Of a stretch of 64,000 bases of DNA, positions 29,280 to 39,700 are shown one piece after another. The notes under the pieces were generated by a model. The model made no database searches, had not been told where the DNA came from, and worked only from the letters and a program-made list of their open reading frames with translations. The DNA lies in the NCBI GenBank assembly GCA_028280345.1, contig JANQLY010000017.1:62001-126000 (forward strand), in the 5' to 3' direction. Origin of the DNA: Pseudomonadales bacterium. GTDB taxonomy: Bacteria > Pseudomonadota > Gammaproteobacteria > Pseudomonadales > UBA7239. The stretch's first letter is position 1; each line of letters begins with the position of its first letter. Made by a program: the position numbers and the translations under genes.

Positions 29280-31951
29280 TGTGTGGCCTTGTCTTCCGGG
29301 TTGTCTTTTGCGACAAGCTCGTTGATCAGGGCCTGCTCAGGCCAGCGGTTAAGGCAATAATTCTGCGTGGCATGGCTCGGTGGGGTAGAGGTGTATTGCA
29401 CGGCAGCATAGCCCTGTAATATTTCAGCGGCGAGTGCGGATAAATGTTGCTGCCAGAGTCCGCGCTGTTCCTGCCATTGATCTGCTTCAAGCTGCTTTGC
29501 GCCATCGGGCATGTTTGCACTGCTACCAAGGCTAACAAATTTCATTGAGGTGAGATTAACCTGGGCAAAACTGATGCCCTGGCTGTGCTCATTAGTAAGA
29601 CTGTAAAGCGGTAACTGGGGTTCTGCGAGGCGTTCGCCTTGCCACTGTGTACTACTGAGACCGGCACGGGTGGTTTTGTAATCAATTAATAGCAACTGGT
29701 TATCACCTATACTGTCGATGCGATCAATAACGAGGGAAAAATTCAGACCATTGAGTTCGTATTCAATCGCATGTTCGAGATTTGCCACAGTAAACGGTGG
29801 GCGTCGACTTTCCTGTTGTAGCCAGTGGTGTAAGTGTTTGGCAAGCTGGTGAATTTCAATGCCACGTAAGCTTTCAATCGATAGCGAAGGATGCGGTCGC
29901 GTATGGCGTAATGCATGGTCAATGCTGTCGTGTATCAGTGTGTTCTGTTGTGGCTCGTCGAGTTGTAACAGCGCCTGCTGTGTACCGAGCTGCTGCCAGA
30001 TAAAGTGCAGTGCCTTGTGAATCAGATTGCCGCGCAAAAATTTCGGCAAGCCATTGCAGCTTTCCTTGAGTGGGGTGGCATTGAGGCGATACTGACTAAA
30101 GGCATCGAAGGGATTCATGGCCTGGGCTTTCAGCAGCGCCTGGCCCCCCCTGGCATGGCGCCTGCCGCTGTCATCAACTGCCAATGCCGGGCCGTTGTCA
30201 TCTTGTAAGAGTTCACAACGGGTGTTTTGTGTGAGCAGTTGCTGATAACAGTGACCGGCAGGCGTGGATGGGGTTGCATGCAGCGGATAGGTGTCAAAAA
30301 AAGTACTGACGGGCTGTGGGCTTTCATCGAGTTGTTGTGGCCAGGAAATAACAATCTGCGCGGCGCTGTGCAACAGTCTATCGCTAATGGAACGGGCAAA
30401 TTGAACTTCCCGCTGTACTGAACAGTGTGGCATATCTTGCTCGATTTGCAGTGGTAGTGGTAGCAGCGGATGGGGATCGGGTGCGGGAGGCCATTGTCGT
30501 TGCCCCATGCCGCATATCCAGAGGAAATCGAAGTTCAGACCGCTACCTTCGAGCAAACCGAGAATTTGAATCGGTGAATCCTGGGTCTGGGCCTGGAATA
30601 CGGTTTGCTGACACAGCAATTGTAAGTGACTCAGGGCATCGGCAAAGCTGATACTACCGAGTACATCATCAAGGCTGGCAAATTCCTCGAGCACAGATTG
30701 AAAGTGTTGCGCTTGCTGAAATTCCACACTGTCGAGACGGCGACTGCCGGGCCAGTGAAAATGTTGCAGTTGTTGCTGAATCAGGTCGAGCCATTCGCCT
30801 GGATAAAAACGCTGCTTACCTTTAAAGCGCAGGTTTTCAAAACGTGACAGGCGCTGAAACACAGCACCGTTTTCTGTAAAGCTATTGCGCAAGGTGGCAA
30901 GTCCAAGGCTGTCCCATTGCCGTTCCCGCAAGGCAAGTTCAGCATTACTGCGCTGTTCTATCTCCATGTCACTGTTGCCCCAGAACGGCGAATGTAACAG
31001 GGCGAGCGTATCGTTGAGTTTCAGATCGTAGTGGTTCAGGTTGAGCAACAGGAAAGCGCAGGCAATCACCGGTTGTTGCGAAAGTGGCTCACCGGCTGAG
31101 ATGTTAAACGGCGCGGCATAGCGTGGTTGCGTTGGCAAAATATACTGGGGCTCGAATACAGTTTGAAAAATACGTTCGACGCGGGCGCGTTGTTGATTGA
31201 GTTCGGGCACAATAATGCCGACCCGGGTATCAGGGTGTTGTTGCAACACGTTTTCTGCCCACTGCGCAGCGCTATGAAGTTCCTGTTCGCCATCGCTGCA
31301 AGGGTTTAGTTTTACTTCACTGCTCTGGTTTGCTTCATTAATATTTGGCTCAATAATGTCCAGATTGGCACCGCTGTGCTCAAGCAACTGCTGTGCAAGC
31401 GGCGTCTGATTGTCAAAGCCGGTTAGCACAATACGGTCGATGGCGGGAGGTTGTTGCTTAAAGGTGTCAAGCAGCAAGCGTTGAGCGCGCCAGGTCGTTG
31501 TGTAGTGATGTTTGGCAAGTATCGCTTCGAAATCGGTGATCCACTGCTGCAACAACTCACTGTCAGCCGAGGGGGGTAGGGTGTCCGGATCTACCAGCCA
31601 TTGTTGCAGCAGGTCGTCGGCGGAAGCTGCAAGCCGGGCAATAGCGCGATCTGACATCAGCAGGCCGTGATCGCTGCGAGCGATAACCTGTTCCCAGAGA
31701 ATTGTTGCGCGTGTGGCGGTGAGTAATTGTGGCAGTGTGGCAGAGGTATCCCGATAGCAGGCTTCCTGCCACTTTTTATAGAGCCAGTCATCGAGGGCGT
31801 GTACATTGGCACTGGCGATAACCTGATTGCTGTGGGCGAGGCTCCAGGCTTGCCGAATTTTGGCACTGAGACGGCGATTGGGAGTGACAATCAGACAGCC
31901 CGATTCAAGCGCCGGGCGCAGGTGCTCAATATGGTAGAGGGATCGGCTCAA
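29276..31951 (-). CDS. AddB-like PD-(D/E)xK nuclease with degenerate helicase domain
   Basis: 891 residues. The N-terminus (LIVTPNRRLSAKIRQAW) is at the Walker A position but lacks GxxGxGKT, so the helicase half is probably inactive. The C-terminal nuclease domain has FSLVIDRIDSIG and LLLIDYKTTRAGL (~756), preceded by GNLIHKALHF. It resembles the 'probable DNA repair protein' family that sits beside AddA-like helicases in beta- and gammaproteobacteria. Only one Cys follows the nuclease motif, so the four-Cys Fe-S clamp of Bacillus AddB seems absent. It overlaps the downstream helicase gene by 4 nt. Confidence 0.85.
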   Translation of the reverse strand: MSRSLYHIEHLRPALESGCLIVTPNRRLSAKIRQAWSLAHSNQVIASANVHALDDWLYKKWQEACYRDTSATLPQLLTATRATILWEQVIARSDHGLLMSDRAIARLAASADDLLQQWLVDPDTLPPSADSELLQQWITDFEAILAKHHYTTTWRAQRLLLDTFKQQPPAIDRIVLTGFDNQTPLAQQLLEHSGANLDIIEPNINEANQSSEVKLNPCSDGEQELHSAAQWAENVLQQHPDTRVGIIVPELNQQRARVERIFQTVFEPQYILPTQPRYAAPFNISAGEPLSQQPVIACAFLLLNLNHYDLKLNDTLALLHSPFWGNSDMEIEQRSNAELALRERQWDSLGLATLRNSFTENGAVFQRLSRFENLRFKGKQRFYPGEWLDLIQQQLQHFHWPGSRRLDSVEFQQAQHFQSVLEEFASLDDVLGSISFADALSHLQLLCQQTVFQAQTQDSPIQILGLLEGSGLNFDFLWICGMGQRQWPPAPDPHPLLPLPLQIEQDMPHCSVQREVQFARSISDRLLHSAAQIVISWPQQLDESPQPVSTFFDTYPLHATPSTPAGHCYQQLLTQNTRCELLQDDNGPALAVDDSGRRHARGGQALLKAQAMNPFDAFSQYRLNATPLKESCNGLPKFLRGNLIHKALHFIWQQLGTQQALLQLDEPQQNTLIHDSIDHALRHTRPHPSLSIESLRGIEIHQLAKHLHHWLQQESRRPPFTVANLEHAIEYELNGLNFSLVIDRIDSIGDNQLLLIDYKTTRAGLSSTQWQGERLAEPQLPLYSLTNEHSQGISFAQVNLTSMKFVSLGSSANMPDGAKQLEADQWQEQRGLWQQHLSALAAEILQGYAAVQYTSTPPSHATQNYCLNRWPEQALINELVAKDNPEDKATQ

Positions 31952-32051
31952 ACTACTCCTTTATGCCTCGCTACTGGTCAGGGCGGCTCGTTAATCGCTG
32001 GATTGCTGTGTATGATACCTGCTTTCCAATTCGTGTAAAAAGCAGATTTCC

Positions 32052-32075
32052 ATGACTGACAGTAGTTTTCTATGA
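32052..32075 (+). other. Seven-codon upstream ORF / duplicated start of the NUDIX gene
   Basis: ATGACTGACAGTAG at 32052 is nearly repeated 20 bp downstream as ATGACTGACAATA, the true gene start. The first copy opens a 7-codon frame whose TGA overlaps the second ATG (ATGA). It is either a recent tandem duplication of the initiation region or a coupled micro-ORF. Confidence 0.4.
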
Positions 32076-32869
32076 CTGACAATAATAGTGAAGTAGCTAT
32101 TGCACCGGCTTTGCCGTCCTCTACACTTGTGCTCGCGCGCGACAGTGGTGATGACAGTGAATTATTTATGGTAAAGCGCACGCCAAAGGCAGCTTTTGCG
32201 CCAGGGGCGCTGGTGTTTCCAGGTGGTGTGCTTGAAGAAGAGGATTCGCTGGCTGAGTGGCAGGATTACTGCGATATTTCGCAAACAGAGCCTGAGTTAC
32301 TGGCCTGGCAAATTGCGGCGATACGTGAAACCTGGGAAGAGAGTGCGATTTTACTTGCGCGCCGTGAAGGTTCGGAGGATATGCTAACCCAGACAGATGT
32401 TGCTGCGCTTGAAGATGATCGCTATTTGCTTAATGCGGCAGAGCTGGGCTTTCTCGCGTTTGTGAAAAAACACCAGTTGCGTCTGTGCTGCAACCAGTTA
32501 CACAGTTATGCGCGCTGGATTACCCCGGAAAAGTCACCGAAACGTTTTGATACACTGTTCTTTCTTGCGCCGGCGCCAGCGGATCAGAGTGGCAAACTCG
32601 ATGGTGCTGAAATCGTGGAAACGGCGTGGCTGCCGACAAGGCAGGTACTCGATTACGCGCAAAGTGGTGAGTATCAGGTGGTCTTTGCTACCGAGATGAA
32701 TGTGCTGTGGGTGTCGCAGCGTACGCCGGTAGTGAACGCTCTTGAGGAAGCAATTGCCAAAGAGGTATTGCCGGTGATGGCGGAAGTCCATATTGAAGGA
32801 GAAAAAGTTTACCTGCGTATCCCGGAAGCAGCGGGCTACGGTGTCACACAGCGGGAATGGAAAATGTGA
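32072..32869 (+). CDS. NUDIX hydrolase (NUDT19/CoA-diphosphatase-like layout)
   Basis: 265 residues. The NUDIX box is split as in the RP2p/NUDT19-like group: APGALVFPGGVLEEED (44-58) and, after an insert of ~25 residues, AAIRETWEESAILL (82-94) with the REuxEE core. A helical region with SYARWITPEKSPKRFDTLFF follows. These enzymes hydrolyse CoA derivatives or other nucleoside diphosphates linked to X; the exact substrate is not evident. The gene starts within a duplicated ATGACTGACA segment and lies divergent from the AddB-like gene. Confidence 0.85.
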   Translation: MTDNNSEVAIAPALPSSTLVLARDSGDDSELFMVKRTPKAAFAPGALVFPGGVLEEEDSLAEWQDYCDISQTEPELLAWQIAAIRETWEESAILLARREGSEDMLTQTDVAALEDDRYLLNAAELGFLAFVKKHQLRLCCNQLHSYARWITPEKSPKRFDTLFFLAPAPADQSGKLDGAEIVETAWLPTRQVLDYAQSGEYQVVFATEMNVLWVSQRTPVVNALEEAIAKEVLPVMAEVHIEGEKVYLRIPEAAGYGVTQREWKM

Positions 32870-32994
32870 GGTAAATACCTGGCAGGTTCAGTATTAACCC
32901 TGGTATTTATTAACAATACCTCCCCTACAATAAGCCCCCATTGTTGTTAGTCCATATTGTTGTCAATTCATAAAGCAGTAGCAGTATATAAATA

Positions 32995-35460
32995 ATGGGT
33001 GCCAGTCAGTTTTTTAAACGGATCAGAGATAGCATTGAATTTCGCCTCGGAGTCTGGGGGCGTATTGTCTATCGCCATGCCTGGCTGGTTATTCTGATCA
33101 GTTGTTTGTGCCTTGCGGCGATCATTAGTCAATTGCCCAAGTTGCAGGTTGTTGCCTCCACGGAAGATTATTTACACGAAAATGATCCCGCACGGATTTT
33201 CTATGATCAGTTCCGGCGCCAATATGGTCGCGATCAGGCGATCATTGTAGTAGTAGAGACCGACGAGGTCTTTGAACTTGAATTCCTTGAAAAGCTTGCG
33301 CGTTTGCATACGGACATTGAGGACAATGTGCCGAAATTGCAAGATGTGATGAGTCTTGTTAATGCACGTAACACCCGCGGTGAAGGTGATAGTCTGATTG
33401 TCGGTGATTTAATGGAAGAACTGCCGACCAGTGCGCAGGAACTTGCGGAAGTCAAACGCATAGCCTATGCGAACCCGCTGTATAAAAATAATTTCTTTAC
33501 CCACGATGGCAAATACGCTGCGATTGTTATCGAAACCGATGCATTAAGTTCAACGGAAGAGTTTGACGACACGGATGTGGCGCTGTCCGGTTTTGAAGAT
33601 GATTTCTCTGATGCCGGTGATGAAGGAAATGGTGAAGCAGGAGAGAGTGCCGAAATAGAACAGAAAATCATTACCACGGAAGAAGATGAAGCAATCGTTG
33701 CTGCGCTGAGAGATATCATCGTTAATTATCAGAGCGAGAATTTCAATATCTATCTCGGCGGTTCGCCGCCGATGATTGTGCGCACGATGGAAATCATTCG
33801 TGTTGATATGAGCAAGTTTACGCTGATTTCCATGATCACGATTGGTTTGTTGCTCGCGTTTCTGTTTAAGCGGGTCGTCATGGTGATTTTGCCGCTGACC
33901 GTTTCCTTCCTTTCTGTGCTGTGCACCTTGTCACTGATGGCGATGACCAATTTGCCGATGACCATAGCCGGGCAAATCATCCCCTCATTTTTGATTGCAG
34001 TCGGGGTAGGTAATTCCGTACATATCTTTGCTGTGTTTTTTCAGGCCTTGAACCGGGGCGAAGGCAAGGAGAAGAGTTTGTCCTATGCGTTGTCCCACTC
34101 GGGGCTTGCCGTCATTATGACAAGTTTGACCACAGCGGGAGGCTTGCTATCGTTTACCAGCGCCGGAATGAAACCCGTCGCGGATTTCGGTTTGATTACA
34201 CCTATTGGTATTCTTTGCGCACTGACACTGTCCTTAATTCTGTTACCGGCGTTAATTTCTGTTTTCCCCATGCGTACCGGCAGTATGGTGCATCGCAATA
34301 ATGGTCCGGCAAACCGCTTTTTGCTGGCTTGCGCAAGAATTTCCTACCATCACCCGCTAAAAGTTATTTCGGTTTGGTTTGTTTTAATTGGTCTGGGTTT
34401 GTTCAGTGCGATCAAGGATCTGTCGTTTTCCCATAACCCTATGGACTGGTATCCAAAAGACGATCCGGTGCGCGATGCCATCCTGATGGTTAACGATCAT
34501 TTCGACGGTGGGATGACGCTGGAAATGCTGGTAAAAACTGGTGAGGAGAATGGCGTCAAAGATCCGGAAATTCTGCGCCGCATCGATGAGATTGTTGCCT
34601 ATGCAAAAACACTGAGCATCGGAGAAATGTATGCGAAGCAGGCAACCTCGTTGTCAGATATCAGTAAGGAAATACACCAGGCGCTCAATGAAAATCGCAG
34701 CGAATATTATAAAATTCCCGATGACAAAACCCTGCTGGCGCAGGAACTGTTGTTATTTGAAAACAGTGGTTCGGATGATCTTGAAGATCGCGTCGATTCC
34801 CTGTTCACCCAGGCACGGGTAACGATCAAGATACCGTTTACCGATGCCTTGCACTTTGTGCCGTTTAATGAAGTGTTTGAACCCAAAGCGCGTGAAATTA
34901 TGGGTGATGCAGCAGAGTTGCAGTTCACCGGTATCAAGGCGGTGATGGGCAAGATATTCTTTGAGCTAATGAACGGTATGCGCGATTCCTATTTGCTCGC
35001 GGTACTGGTGATAACACCGTTAATGATTTTTCTTATCGGTAGCCTGCGCCTCGGTCTTATCAGTATGATTCCGAACCTCACGCCGATCATTATCACCCTC
35101 GGGGGCATGGCCTGGCTCGGCATACCAATAGATGCATTTACGATGTTGATCGGCAGTATCGCGCTGGGACTGGCGGTAGATGATACGATTCATTTTATGC
35201 ACAACTTTCAGCGTTTTTATCTGAATACAGGTGACTGTGAAGAAGCGATTAAACAGACTCTGACCACCACCGGGCATGCATTGCTGTTTACAACGGTGGT
35301 GTTAACAATCGGGTTTTTGGTTTATATGTTATCGGTAATGGGCAATCTCAGAACCTTTGGTATGCTAACCGGGTTCTGTATTTCCATGGCGTTTTTAGCC
35401 GACGTGCTTTTTGCGCCGGCACTGGTTACCGTATTAAGCCGTTACAGAAAACCTGCTTAG
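32995..35460 (+). CDS. MMPL/RND-family transporter
   Basis: 821 residues with the RND duplicated layout: one N-terminal helix (~28-46), a periplasmic domain (~47-270), five helices (~275-440), a helix near 465, a second periplasmic domain (~485-655), and five C-terminal helices. The sterol-sensing-like bundles contain [18 protein letters not shown] and [19 protein letters not shown], with polar residues of the proton relay. An acidic low-complexity insert (about 193-228, [20 protein letters not shown] onward) lies in the first periplasmic domain and is unusual. Substrate unknown; relatives export lipids or hopanoids. No membrane-fusion or outer-membrane partner is adjacent. Its stop interlocks with the nhaB stop. 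Confidence 0.85.
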   Translation: MGASQFFKRIRDSIEFRLGVWGRIVYRHAWLVILISCLCLAAIISQLPKLQVVASTEDYLHENDPARIFYDQFRRQYGRDQAIIVVVETDEVFELEFLEKLARLHTDIEDNVPKLQDVMSLVNARNTRGEGDSLIVGDLMEELPTSAQELAEVKRIAYANPLYKNNFFTHDGKYAAIVIETDALSSTEEFDDTDVALSGFEDDFSDAGDEGNGEAGESAEIEQKIITTEEDEAIVAALRDIIVNYQSENFNIYLGGSPPMIVRTMEIIRVDMSKFTLISMITIGLLLAFLFKRVVMVILPLTVSFLSVLCTLSLMAMTNLPMTIAGQIIPSFLIAVGVGNSVHIFAVFFQALNRGEGKEKSLSYALSHSGLAVIMTSLTTAGGLLSFTSAGMKPVADFGLITPIGILCALTLSLILLPALISVFPMRTGSMVHRNNGPANRFLLACARISYHHPLKVISVWFVLIGLGLFSAIKDLSFSHNPMDWYPKDDPVRDAILMVNDHFDGGMTLEMLVKTGEENGVKDPEILRRIDEIVAYAKTLSIGEMYAKQATSLSDISKEIHQALNENRSEYYKIPDDKTLLAQELLLFENSGSDDLEDRVDSLFTQARVTIKIPFTDALHFVPFNEVFEPKAREIMGDAAELQFTGIKAVMGKIFFELMNGMRDSYLLAVLVITPLMIFLIGSLRLGLISMIPNLTPIIITLGGMAWLGIPIDAFTMLIGSIALGLAVDDTIHFMHNFQRFYLNTGDCEEAIKQTLTTTGHALLFTTVVLTIGFLVYMLSVMGNLRTFGMLTGFCISMAFLADVLFAPALVTVLSRYRKPA

Positions 35461-36968
35461 TGCACGATATTGATCATAACGAGACCCACAGCACTTAAAA
35501 CAACCGTATAGGGGAACGCCATAATCACCATGCGCGTGTAAGACAGTCGAATCAGCGGAGCCAGTGCCGAAGTTAACAAAAACAGAAACGCTGCCTGACC
35601 ATTCGGTGTGGCAACACTGGGCAGGTTGGTGCCGGTGTTAATGGCGACAGCGAGCTTGAACATATGATCTTCAGTGATTAAACCATTGTTAAACGCATCT
35701 TTTACTTCCGTGATATAAACCGTTGCAACAAATACGTTGTCACTGATCATGGAAAGTACACCATTGGCAGCAAAAAACATCACTGGTTGCGCGTCTGCTT
35801 CCATTTCCAGAACCGCAGCAATAATCGGCGTAAACAGATGCTGATCATGGATCACAGCAACAATGGCAAAGAACACAATAAGCAGTGCGGTAAACGGCAG
35901 GGCTTCTTCAAATGCATGGCCCAACTGGTGTTCATCAATAATGCCATTAAAAGCCGTGAGCAGAACGATGACCATGAGACCTACAAGTCCCACAGCAGCA
36001 ATATGGGTGGCAAGGGAAACAATAAGGATCACAGCGATAAGTGCCTGCATGATCAGTTCAGCATTATCGCGGTAGGTGCGCTTTTTGTCTTCCTTGCTTT
36101 GGTATTCCTCAAGCACTTCGCGCACACTTTTCGGTAGCTCTTCACCATAGCCAAACCAGCCTACGTGCTCCAGAATCAGGCAGGTTGTAAGACCACAGAA
36201 AAGCACTGGCAGGGTGATCGGTGCCATGATCCAGAAGAACTCCATAAAATCCCATCCCATCTCGGTGGCAATAAGCAGATTCTGAGGCTCACCGACCAGA
36301 GTACACACTCCACCCAGGGCAGTACCGACAGCACCGTGCATTAACAGGCTGCGTAAAAAGGCGCGAAACGCTTCAAGGTCTTCGCGATGATATTCCTGAA
36401 CGTTCTTATCGTTAGTCTGGTCGTGCAGCTTGTCGTGTTGGTGCGCACCGGAGGCAAAACGGTGGAATACAGCATGGAAGCCGGCGCCAACACTGATCAA
36501 TACTGCAGTGACGGTGAGTGCATCAAGGAATGCCGAGAGAAAAGCGGCGCACAAACAGAACAGTAGAGACAGCAGCTTTTTCGAACGGATACGAATCAGA
36601 ATTTTGGTGAAGATAAACATCAGCAGGTTTTTCATAAAATAGATACCTGCCACCATGAACATCAATAGCAAAATAACTTCGAAATTGTTCTTTGCCTCGT
36701 GAAAAACCGATTCACTGGAAGTGAGCCCGATCGCGACGGCTTCAATCGCAAGCAAACCACCGGGTTGCAGTGGATAACACTTGAGTGCCATCGCCAGCGT
36801 AAAGATGAATTCGGCAATCAGCAGCCAACCGGTGAAAGTGGCACCGGCAACGGCCAGGGCAATCGGGTTAATGAGCAGAAAACCGACAATGCTCCACTTG
36901 TACCAGGTAGGGGCATTGCCGAGGAAATTTGTCAGAAAAGCCTGTGGCAGGCTCTTTGTCTGGGTCAT
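35457..36968 (-). CDS. nhaB: Na+/H+ antiporter NhaB
   Basis: 503 residues, close to the usual ~510. Twelve or so helices begin after [21 protein letters not shown]. Diagnostic stretches are [55 protein letters not shown] and [22 protein letters not shown]. It extrudes Na+ for H+, supporting a saline habitat. The terminal TAA (read from 35457-35459) overlaps the TAG of the convergent MMPL gene by 2 bp. The ATG has AAGGAA upstream. Confidence 0.95.
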   Translation of the reverse strand: MTQTKSLPQAFLTNFLGNAPTWYKWSIVGFLLINPIALAVAGATFTGWLLIAEFIFTLAMALKCYPLQPGGLLAIEAVAIGLTSSESVFHEAKNNFEVILLLMFMVAGIYFMKNLLMFIFTKILIRIRSKKLLSLLFCLCAAFLSAFLDALTVTAVLISVGAGFHAVFHRFASGAHQHDKLHDQTNDKNVQEYHREDLEAFRAFLRSLLMHGAVGTALGGVCTLVGEPQNLLIATEMGWDFMEFFWIMAPITLPVLFCGLTTCLILEHVGWFGYGEELPKSVREVLEEYQSKEDKKRTYRDNAELIMQALIAVILIVSLATHIAAVGLVGLMVIVLLTAFNGIIDEHQLGHAFEEALPFTALLIVFFAIVAVIHDQHLFTPIIAAVLEMEADAQPVMFFAANGVLSMISDNVFVATVYITEVKDAFNNGLITEDHMFKLAVAINTGTNLPSVATPNGQAAFLFLLTSALAPLIRLSYTRMVIMAFPYTVVLSAVGLVMINIVH

Positions 36969-37250
36969 TACCAGGTTCCTTAAAAATCAGGTCAGGGCGT
37001 CTTGGCGCTTGTTATTGCGCTATTGATACATTAAAAACGGCATAATTGTTCATTTTTTGATCAATTTGCTGATCAGGCGGCCCCGATTTACACGTTTGGC
37101 TTGTCTGCCGCTGTGGCCAGGTGCAAGTTAAGGTAAAAGCCTGGAAATGCGCGCTATTCTACGGATTCTTAAAAGAAAATCGATTATTTTTTTGACTTCG
37201 ATTACAATTCCTGACAAGTTGCACAACACATTAGAAAAGGCGAAACAAGC

Positions 37251-38972
37251 GTGTCTGAAAAACAAGCAGTTAATCTCGCGTCTCTGAGCATGGTGAAGGG
37301 GGAACTACTGACCTCCATCAATCAATCCGGGGCCCATATTGAGCAATTTATTGCCAATCGCGACAAAATGGACTTCCTGCAACAAAGCCTTGATGAGCTT
37401 AAGAGCATACTTGGCATATTGCAGATGGTGGAGCTGCACGGAGCAGAGCTGCTGACCCAGGAAATGATCGAGTTGCTGTCGTCGATACCGGCCGGGGCCG
37501 ATGAAAGCTACGACCAGGCCTTGAGTGTGTTGAGTACCGGATTCTTTATCCTGCCGCGCTATTTTGAATACACCCAGCAGATCGAAGGTTGTATCCCGGT
37601 GTTGTTACTCGGGTTTATCAATGACATCCGCATTGCCAATAGCAAAGCGCCGCTGCCGGAGAGCCAGTTCTTTACCGCAAATACGGCGCCGAATCGCAGT
37701 AACTTGCCGGCAGGAAAGCTGCCGCCCGCCGATGAGTTTATGGCGCTGGTAAGACGCCTGCGTCATATGTATCAGGTCGGTTTGCTCGGCGTACTGCTTG
37801 ATAAAAAAGCCAAATACTCGCTGGGCTTGATGAAGCGCGCCATGGAGCGTCTCGACAAATTATGTGGTGACAAGCCACTTGGCAAGCTGTGGTGGCTGAT
37901 GCTGGTTGCACTGGATGCGATGGAAGACAAGGATATGGTGATCAACACCGCGCGCAAGTTCCTGTTTTCCTCGGTGGATCGTCAACTCAGGCAAGTGCAG
38001 AAGAGCGGAGTTGCCGCACTTGATGAAGAAGCCAGTGAAAGAATTATCAAGGAACTGGTTTATATCATTGCGGTATCCGGTTCCGAACTGGCAACAGCCA
38101 AGGAAGTGAAACAAACTTTTGCCCTGATGCCAATGCCGTTTAACGATGCGCAGTTGCAGCAGGAACTTGATAACCTGCGCGGCCCGGCAATGGATACCGT
38201 GCAGTCCGTAGCGGAAGTGATCAAGGAAGAACTGCGTAACACCAAGAACCGTCTTGAGAGTGCCTCCCAGGGTATCGATATGGTCGACAGTTACGCTGAA
38301 GTATCTGAGTCACTTGGCAAGGTGGCGGATATTCTTGCGGTGGTGGGCCTGGATACCGCGAGTGAAACACTCAAGGAGCAGGTTAAACTGTTTAATAGCT
38401 GGGCCGAGCAAAAGCATGAAGCAGACCGTCAGGAGTTACTCGACGCTGCAGACTCATTGCTCTATGTAGAGAGTACCGTATCAGCGCTGGAGAAAATCAA
38501 TCTGTCTCCGGAAAAACTCGCGCAAGCCAACTCACTGGCGCGTGATGATGTTATCGCCACGAGCCATCTCGCAGAAGCCGAGAAAGTGGTACTGGATGAA
38601 GCGCAGGCGGGTCTGGCACTGGTGAAACGTGCGATTTCTTCCTTTGAGGAATCAAGTTTTGATCGCAATCATATTGCCAACCTGTCGAAAAGTCTTAATG
38701 CTTTCCGCGGTGCGATGATTGTGTTGAACCTGGATCGGGCGGCAAAAATTTCAGCGAGTATGATCCGTTTTGTTGATGATTCATTGATGCAGGGTGAAAT
38801 CAGTGGCGCGATTCAACAGATTCTTGAAACCTTTGCCGATGCAATTATCAGCCTCGAGTATTTCCTGGAAAGCTACAATGAAATCGGTGTGGCCGATGAT
38901 GCGGTACTCGATATCGCACATGAAAGTGTAGTGGCTCTTGGTTACGCACCGGATGAAGAGGAAGAAGCTTAA
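37251..38972 (+). CDS. Stand-alone ChpA N-terminal (Hpt-region)-like protein
   Basis: 573 residues with a GTG start, all helical. The N-terminus matches the pattern of the ChpA/PilL N-terminal domain of twitching-motility chemosensory kinases: LSMVKGELLTSINQSGAHIE, LKSILGILQMVELHGAELLT, then FILPRYFEYTQQIEGCIPVL and a loop with LPESQFF. Later helices (LGKVADILAVVGLDTASETL, LNAFRGAMIVLNLDRAAKIS) resemble further Hpt-like bundles. No CheW, HATPase or receiver domain is present, and no His-x-x-K-G-type phospho-site is certain. It may be a scaffold or phosphotransfer decoy for the Pil-Chp pathway encoded elsewhere. Followed by an unrelated membrane gene. Confidence 0.7.
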   Translation: MSEKQAVNLASLSMVKGELLTSINQSGAHIEQFIANRDKMDFLQQSLDELKSILGILQMVELHGAELLTQEMIELLSSIPAGADESYDQALSVLSTGFFILPRYFEYTQQIEGCIPVLLLGFINDIRIANSKAPLPESQFFTANTAPNRSNLPAGKLPPADEFMALVRRLRHMYQVGLLGVLLDKKAKYSLGLMKRAMERLDKLCGDKPLGKLWWLMLVALDAMEDKDMVINTARKFLFSSVDRQLRQVQKSGVAALDEEASERIIKELVYIIAVSGSELATAKEVKQTFALMPMPFNDAQLQQELDNLRGPAMDTVQSVAEVIKEELRNTKNRLESASQGIDMVDSYAEVSESLGKVADILAVVGLDTASETLKEQVKLFNSWAEQKHEADRQELLDAADSLLYVESTVSALEKINLSPEKLAQANSLARDDVIATSHLAEAEKVVLDEAQAGLALVKRAISSFEESSFDRNHIANLSKSLNAFRGAMIVLNLDRAAKISASMIRFVDDSLMQGEISGAIQQILETFADAIISLEYFLESYNEIGVADDAVLDIAHESVVALGYAPDEEEEA

Positions 38973-39023
38973 TTAAACGCTGACTGATAAGAGACAGTTA
39001 GCGAACAGGCAGAGGGGAGCATC

Positions 39024-39671
39024 ATGCAATACGAAGGACTTGCTATCGGTTTTGGCGTTGCCGGACTGATATTTCTTCTGATTGGTATCAAATTATTTTT
39101 AAATCTGCGCCGTTTGATTGAATGGTTAATTGGCACGATTGCGCTTGTCTGTCTGTTAATGACAGCGTTTCTCGGTTTCTGCATTATTGATATTCGCACC
39201 TATACACCGATGGTGCACGAAAAGCCGATTGCAACGGTGAGCTTTGACAAGATTGACGAGCAGAAATATGAGATGCGCCTCGTTAACGATAAAGGCCTTG
39301 AACTGCGTTATACGATAGAAGGGGATGCCTGGCGTCTCAATGCCAATGTGCTGGTCTGGTCGCAGCGTCTGGCGAGTATGGGCATGCAGCCAGGCTATCG
39401 TCTTAACAGCCTTTCCGGGAAATACTATGCATTGGATCAGCAGCGTTCGCGCGAGCCAACAACCGCGCAGATAGCGGTGTCGCAGTACCTGGATGTGTGG
39501 CAACTGGTGAGTGACAATATGTCAGAAGACAGCATGGTGTATGCAAGGACTGCTCAGGTGTCTTCCCAACCCATGGCAGATGGCGCCTTGTATGAGGTAG
39601 TCGTTAACGGTTCCAAGCTTACGGCGAACCCGCTTAACGATGCTGCTCGTGCTGCGGCAGAACAGTGGTAA
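39024..39671 (+). CDS. Conserved hypothetical inner-membrane protein
   Basis: 215 residues. Two transmembrane helices (about 7-27 and 33-53) precede a soluble beta-rich domain: PIATVSFDKIDEQKYEMRLV and LELRYTIEGDAWRLNANVLV. Similar proteins occur near sohB in Pseudomonas-like genomes and are often mislabelled as efflux pumps (from memory). Nothing here indicates transport. The downstream sohB gene starts 29 bp later. Confidence 0.65.
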   Translation: MQYEGLAIGFGVAGLIFLLIGIKLFLNLRRLIEWLIGTIALVCLLMTAFLGFCIIDIRTYTPMVHEKPIATVSFDKIDEQKYEMRLVNDKGLELRYTIEGDAWRLNANVLVWSQRLASMGMQPGYRLNSLSGKYYALDQQRSREPTTAQIAVSQYLDVWQLVSDNMSEDSMVYARTAQVSSQPMADGALYEVVVNGSKLTANPLNDAARAAAEQW

Positions 39672-39700
39672 TTTTCTTTCTATATTCTTAGAGGTTTAAC

